Source of the DNA: Mesorhizobium_G sp050247155
GTDB taxonomy: Bacteria; Pseudomonadota; Alphaproteobacteria; Rhizobiales; Rhizobiaceae
Direction: 5' to 3'
Assembly (NCBI GenBank): GCA_050247155.1
Contig: JBFWUS010000015.1
Span: 1-64,000 of the forward strand
Length of the DNA stretch: 64,000 nt
Shown: positions 62,768 through 64,000 of the stretch, one piece after another
Numbering within the stretch: position 1 is the first letter of the stretch
How the letters are laid out: each line of letters begins with the position of its first letter
Made by a program: the position numbers and the translations under genes
Notes under the pieces: generated by a model
What the model was told of the DNA's origin: nothing
Databases searched by the model: none
Seen by the model: only the letters and a program-made list of their open reading frames with translations

Positions 62768-63727
62768 ATGCTGGCCATGACACGACGTACATTCGCTGCA
62801 GGTGCAACAGCGGTTGCGCTCGGCTTTTCGGCTGCCGGCGCTCACGCGCAGGAATTCATCAATGTGCTGACCGGCGGCACCAGTGGCGTCTATTATCCGC
62901 TCGGCGTCGCGCTGGGAGACATCTACGGCAAGGGCATTCCCGGCTCCAAGACACAGGTGCAGGCAACCAAAGCCTCGGTGGAAAACCTTAACCTGCTCCA
63001 GCAGGGCAAGGGTGAGATCGCCTTCTCGCTCGGCGACTCGGTGCAGGAGGCCGTGAAAGGCAATCAAGAAGCCGGCTTCCCGCAGAAGCTGGACAAGCTG
63101 CGCGGCATCGCCGCGATCTATCCCAACTACATCCAGATCGTCGCCAGTCAGGAATCCGGCATCAAGTCTCTGGCTGATTTGAAGGGCAAGAGCCTGTCGG
63201 TCGGCGCGCCGGCTTCCGGCACGGAGCTGAATGCCCGCGCGATCTTCGCCGCCGCCGGCATGAAATATGAGGACCTCGGCAAGGTGGAATATCTGCCTTT
63301 CGCCGAGTCGGTCGAATTGATGAAGAACCGTCAACTTGACGCCACGCTTCAGTCAGCCGGCCTTGGCGTCGCCTCCATCCGCGATCTTGCCACGTCCGTG
63401 CCGATCACCGTCGTCGCCGTGCCGAAGGCCGAAGTTGAAAAGATCGGCTCGCCCTATATGTCGGTCGTCATTCCCGCCGGCACGTATGAAGGGCAGGCGG
63501 CGGATGTCGAGACTGCCGCGGTCGGCAATTTCCTCATCACGCATGACGGCGTGTCGGAAGAAACCGCCTACCAGATGACCAAACTTCTGTTCGAAAGCCT
63601 GCCGCAACTCGTTGCGGCTCATGCGGCGGCGAAGGCGATCGATCCGGCCAAGGCGCTGGACGGCATGCCGGTGCCGCTGCATCCGGGTGCCGAAAAATAT
63701 TACAAGGAGAAGGGGCTTTTGAAGTAA
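62768..63727 (+). CDS. TAXI-type TRAP transporter solute-binding protein
   Basis: A 319-residue periplasmic protein with a signal peptide containing TRRTFAAGATAVALGFSAAG (a twin-Arg run) and the TAXI fold: VLTGGTSGVYYPLGVALGDI, QVQATKASVENLNLLQQGKG, KSLSVGAPASGTELNARAIF. GGGAGGA precedes ATG 62768. It feeds the fused TRAP permease that begins downstream. Substrate unknown; some relatives bind glutamate or other carboxylates. Confidence 0.93.
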   Translation: MLAMTRRTFAAGATAVALGFSAAGAHAQEFINVLTGGTSGVYYPLGVALGDIYGKGIPGSKTQVQATKASVENLNLLQQGKGEIAFSLGDSVQEAVKGNQEAGFPQKLDKLRGIAAIYPNYIQIVASQESGIKSLADLKGKSLSVGAPASGTELNARAIFAAAGMKYEDLGKVEYLPFAESVELMKNRQLDATLQSAGLGVASIRDLATSVPITVVAVPKAEVEKIGSPYMSVVIPAGTYEGQAADVETAAVGNFLITHDGVSEETAYQMTKLLFESLPQLVAAHAAAKAIDPAKALDGMPVPLHPGAEKYYKEKGLLK

Positions 63728-63767
63728 GACGGTGCGCCGCAGCTTCGAGCTCACGGCTTTGCTTCCA

Positions 63768-63929
63768 CCGACCCCCCTCTGTCCTGTCGGACATCTCCCC
63801 CTCAAGGGGGGAGATCACGCTCGTCGTCGATGGCGCCCGTTCTGCAACGCTGGAGATCGGCGAAGTCAGTCCGGCCGGCTGATCTCCCCCCTTGAGGGGG
63901 AGATGTCCGTCAGGACAGAGGGGGGTCGG
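63768..63929. repeat. Inverted pair of palindromic repeat units
   Basis: Two 49-base arms (63768-63816 and 63881-63929) match in reverse complement with one mismatch; each contains its own small hairpin. A 64-base spacer separates them. The unit also stands at 18-63. It lies between the TRAP binding-protein and permease genes, so it may uncouple expression within that operon. Confidence 0.92.
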
Positions 63930-63937
63930 CGAAGGTT

Positions 63938-64000
63938 ATGACCCCGACATCAGATACGACAACGGCCACCCTTGCTCCCGACGAGCCGCCGCTCGAGGGC
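63938..64000 (+). CDS. TRAP transporter permease, N-terminus only (window end)
   Basis: The first 21 codons of a gene, MTPTSDTTTATLAPDEPPLE, preceded by GAAGGTT. In TAXI-type systems a large fused permease follows the binding protein in this position, and a polar N-terminal tail of this kind is common. The call relies on context; the membrane part is outside the window. Confidence 0.65.
   Translation, partial: MTPTSDTTTATLAPDEPPLEG

Overview
The window is chromosomal DNA of a Rhizobiales alphaproteobacterium, most like Mesorhizobium, Aminobacter or another Phyllobacteriaceae member. This rests on high GC, GcrA with clustered GANTC sites, the haem-sensing Fur protein Irr beside fabA-fabB-fabI, a class I lysyl-tRNA synthetase, an rpsT/dnaA/dnaN/recF block and GC-rich mosaic palindromes typical of rhizobial genomes. 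No species call is possible from sequence alone.

Layout. 0-9.7 kb: ATP-dependent DNA ligase with an in-frame palindromic repeat, an unknown anchored protein, nitronate monooxygenase, an S24-type repressor, a nuclease-like protein, lysyl-tRNA synthetase, a TerB-like protein and a periplasmic solute-binding protein. 9.7-17.3 kb: a family 2 glycosyltransferase gene split by a 5,411-bp transposon (10988-16398) with 26-bp terminal inverted repeats and an 8-bp target duplication (CATTTCCG). The transposon has an IS1595-type transposase and carries a NotI-like restriction endonuclease, a C5 cytosine methyltransferase, a Vsr endonuclease, a small XRE regulator with paired operators, two inward-facing coiled-coil/winged-helix proteins and a tRNA-like CCA-ending fold. 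A 268-bp MITE sits at the 3' end of the same glycosyltransferase gene.

17.3-33.1 kb: PPK2, PhoR-PhoU without pst genes, CorA, GcrA, argD-argF, Hsp33, ApaG and an RND efflux pair. 33.3-38.5 kb: fabA-fabB-fabI, Irr, an SH3-like protein and a 2-hydroxyacid dehydrogenase. 38.5-46.6 kb (all minus strand): rpsT, dnaA, dnaN, recF, then a translationally coupled moeB-GNAT-AcnX-DUF126 run. 46.7-54.5 kb: Tat-exported cyclase, RsmI-YraN, a small EamA transporter, a phosphatase-like protein, the HemW-RdgB-VOC overlapping run, RNase PH, a GNAT enzyme and HrcA. 54.5-64 kb: a small hydrophobic protein, a truncated Hsp70-like ATPase, two membrane proteins, CysK, a GST, an ECF sigma factor with two tandem YciI paralogues, and a TAXI-type TRAP binding protein followed by the first codons of its permease.

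The main discovery candidate is the restriction-modification transposon. Its two copies of the target site join the glycosyltransferase reading frame back together exactly when the element is removed in silico, so its boundaries are known to the base. The second is a 105-bp perfect palindromic repeat lying in frame inside the DNA ligase gene. Most start choices are inferred from ribosome-binding sites and family knowledge; all function calls come from reading motifs, not from searches.
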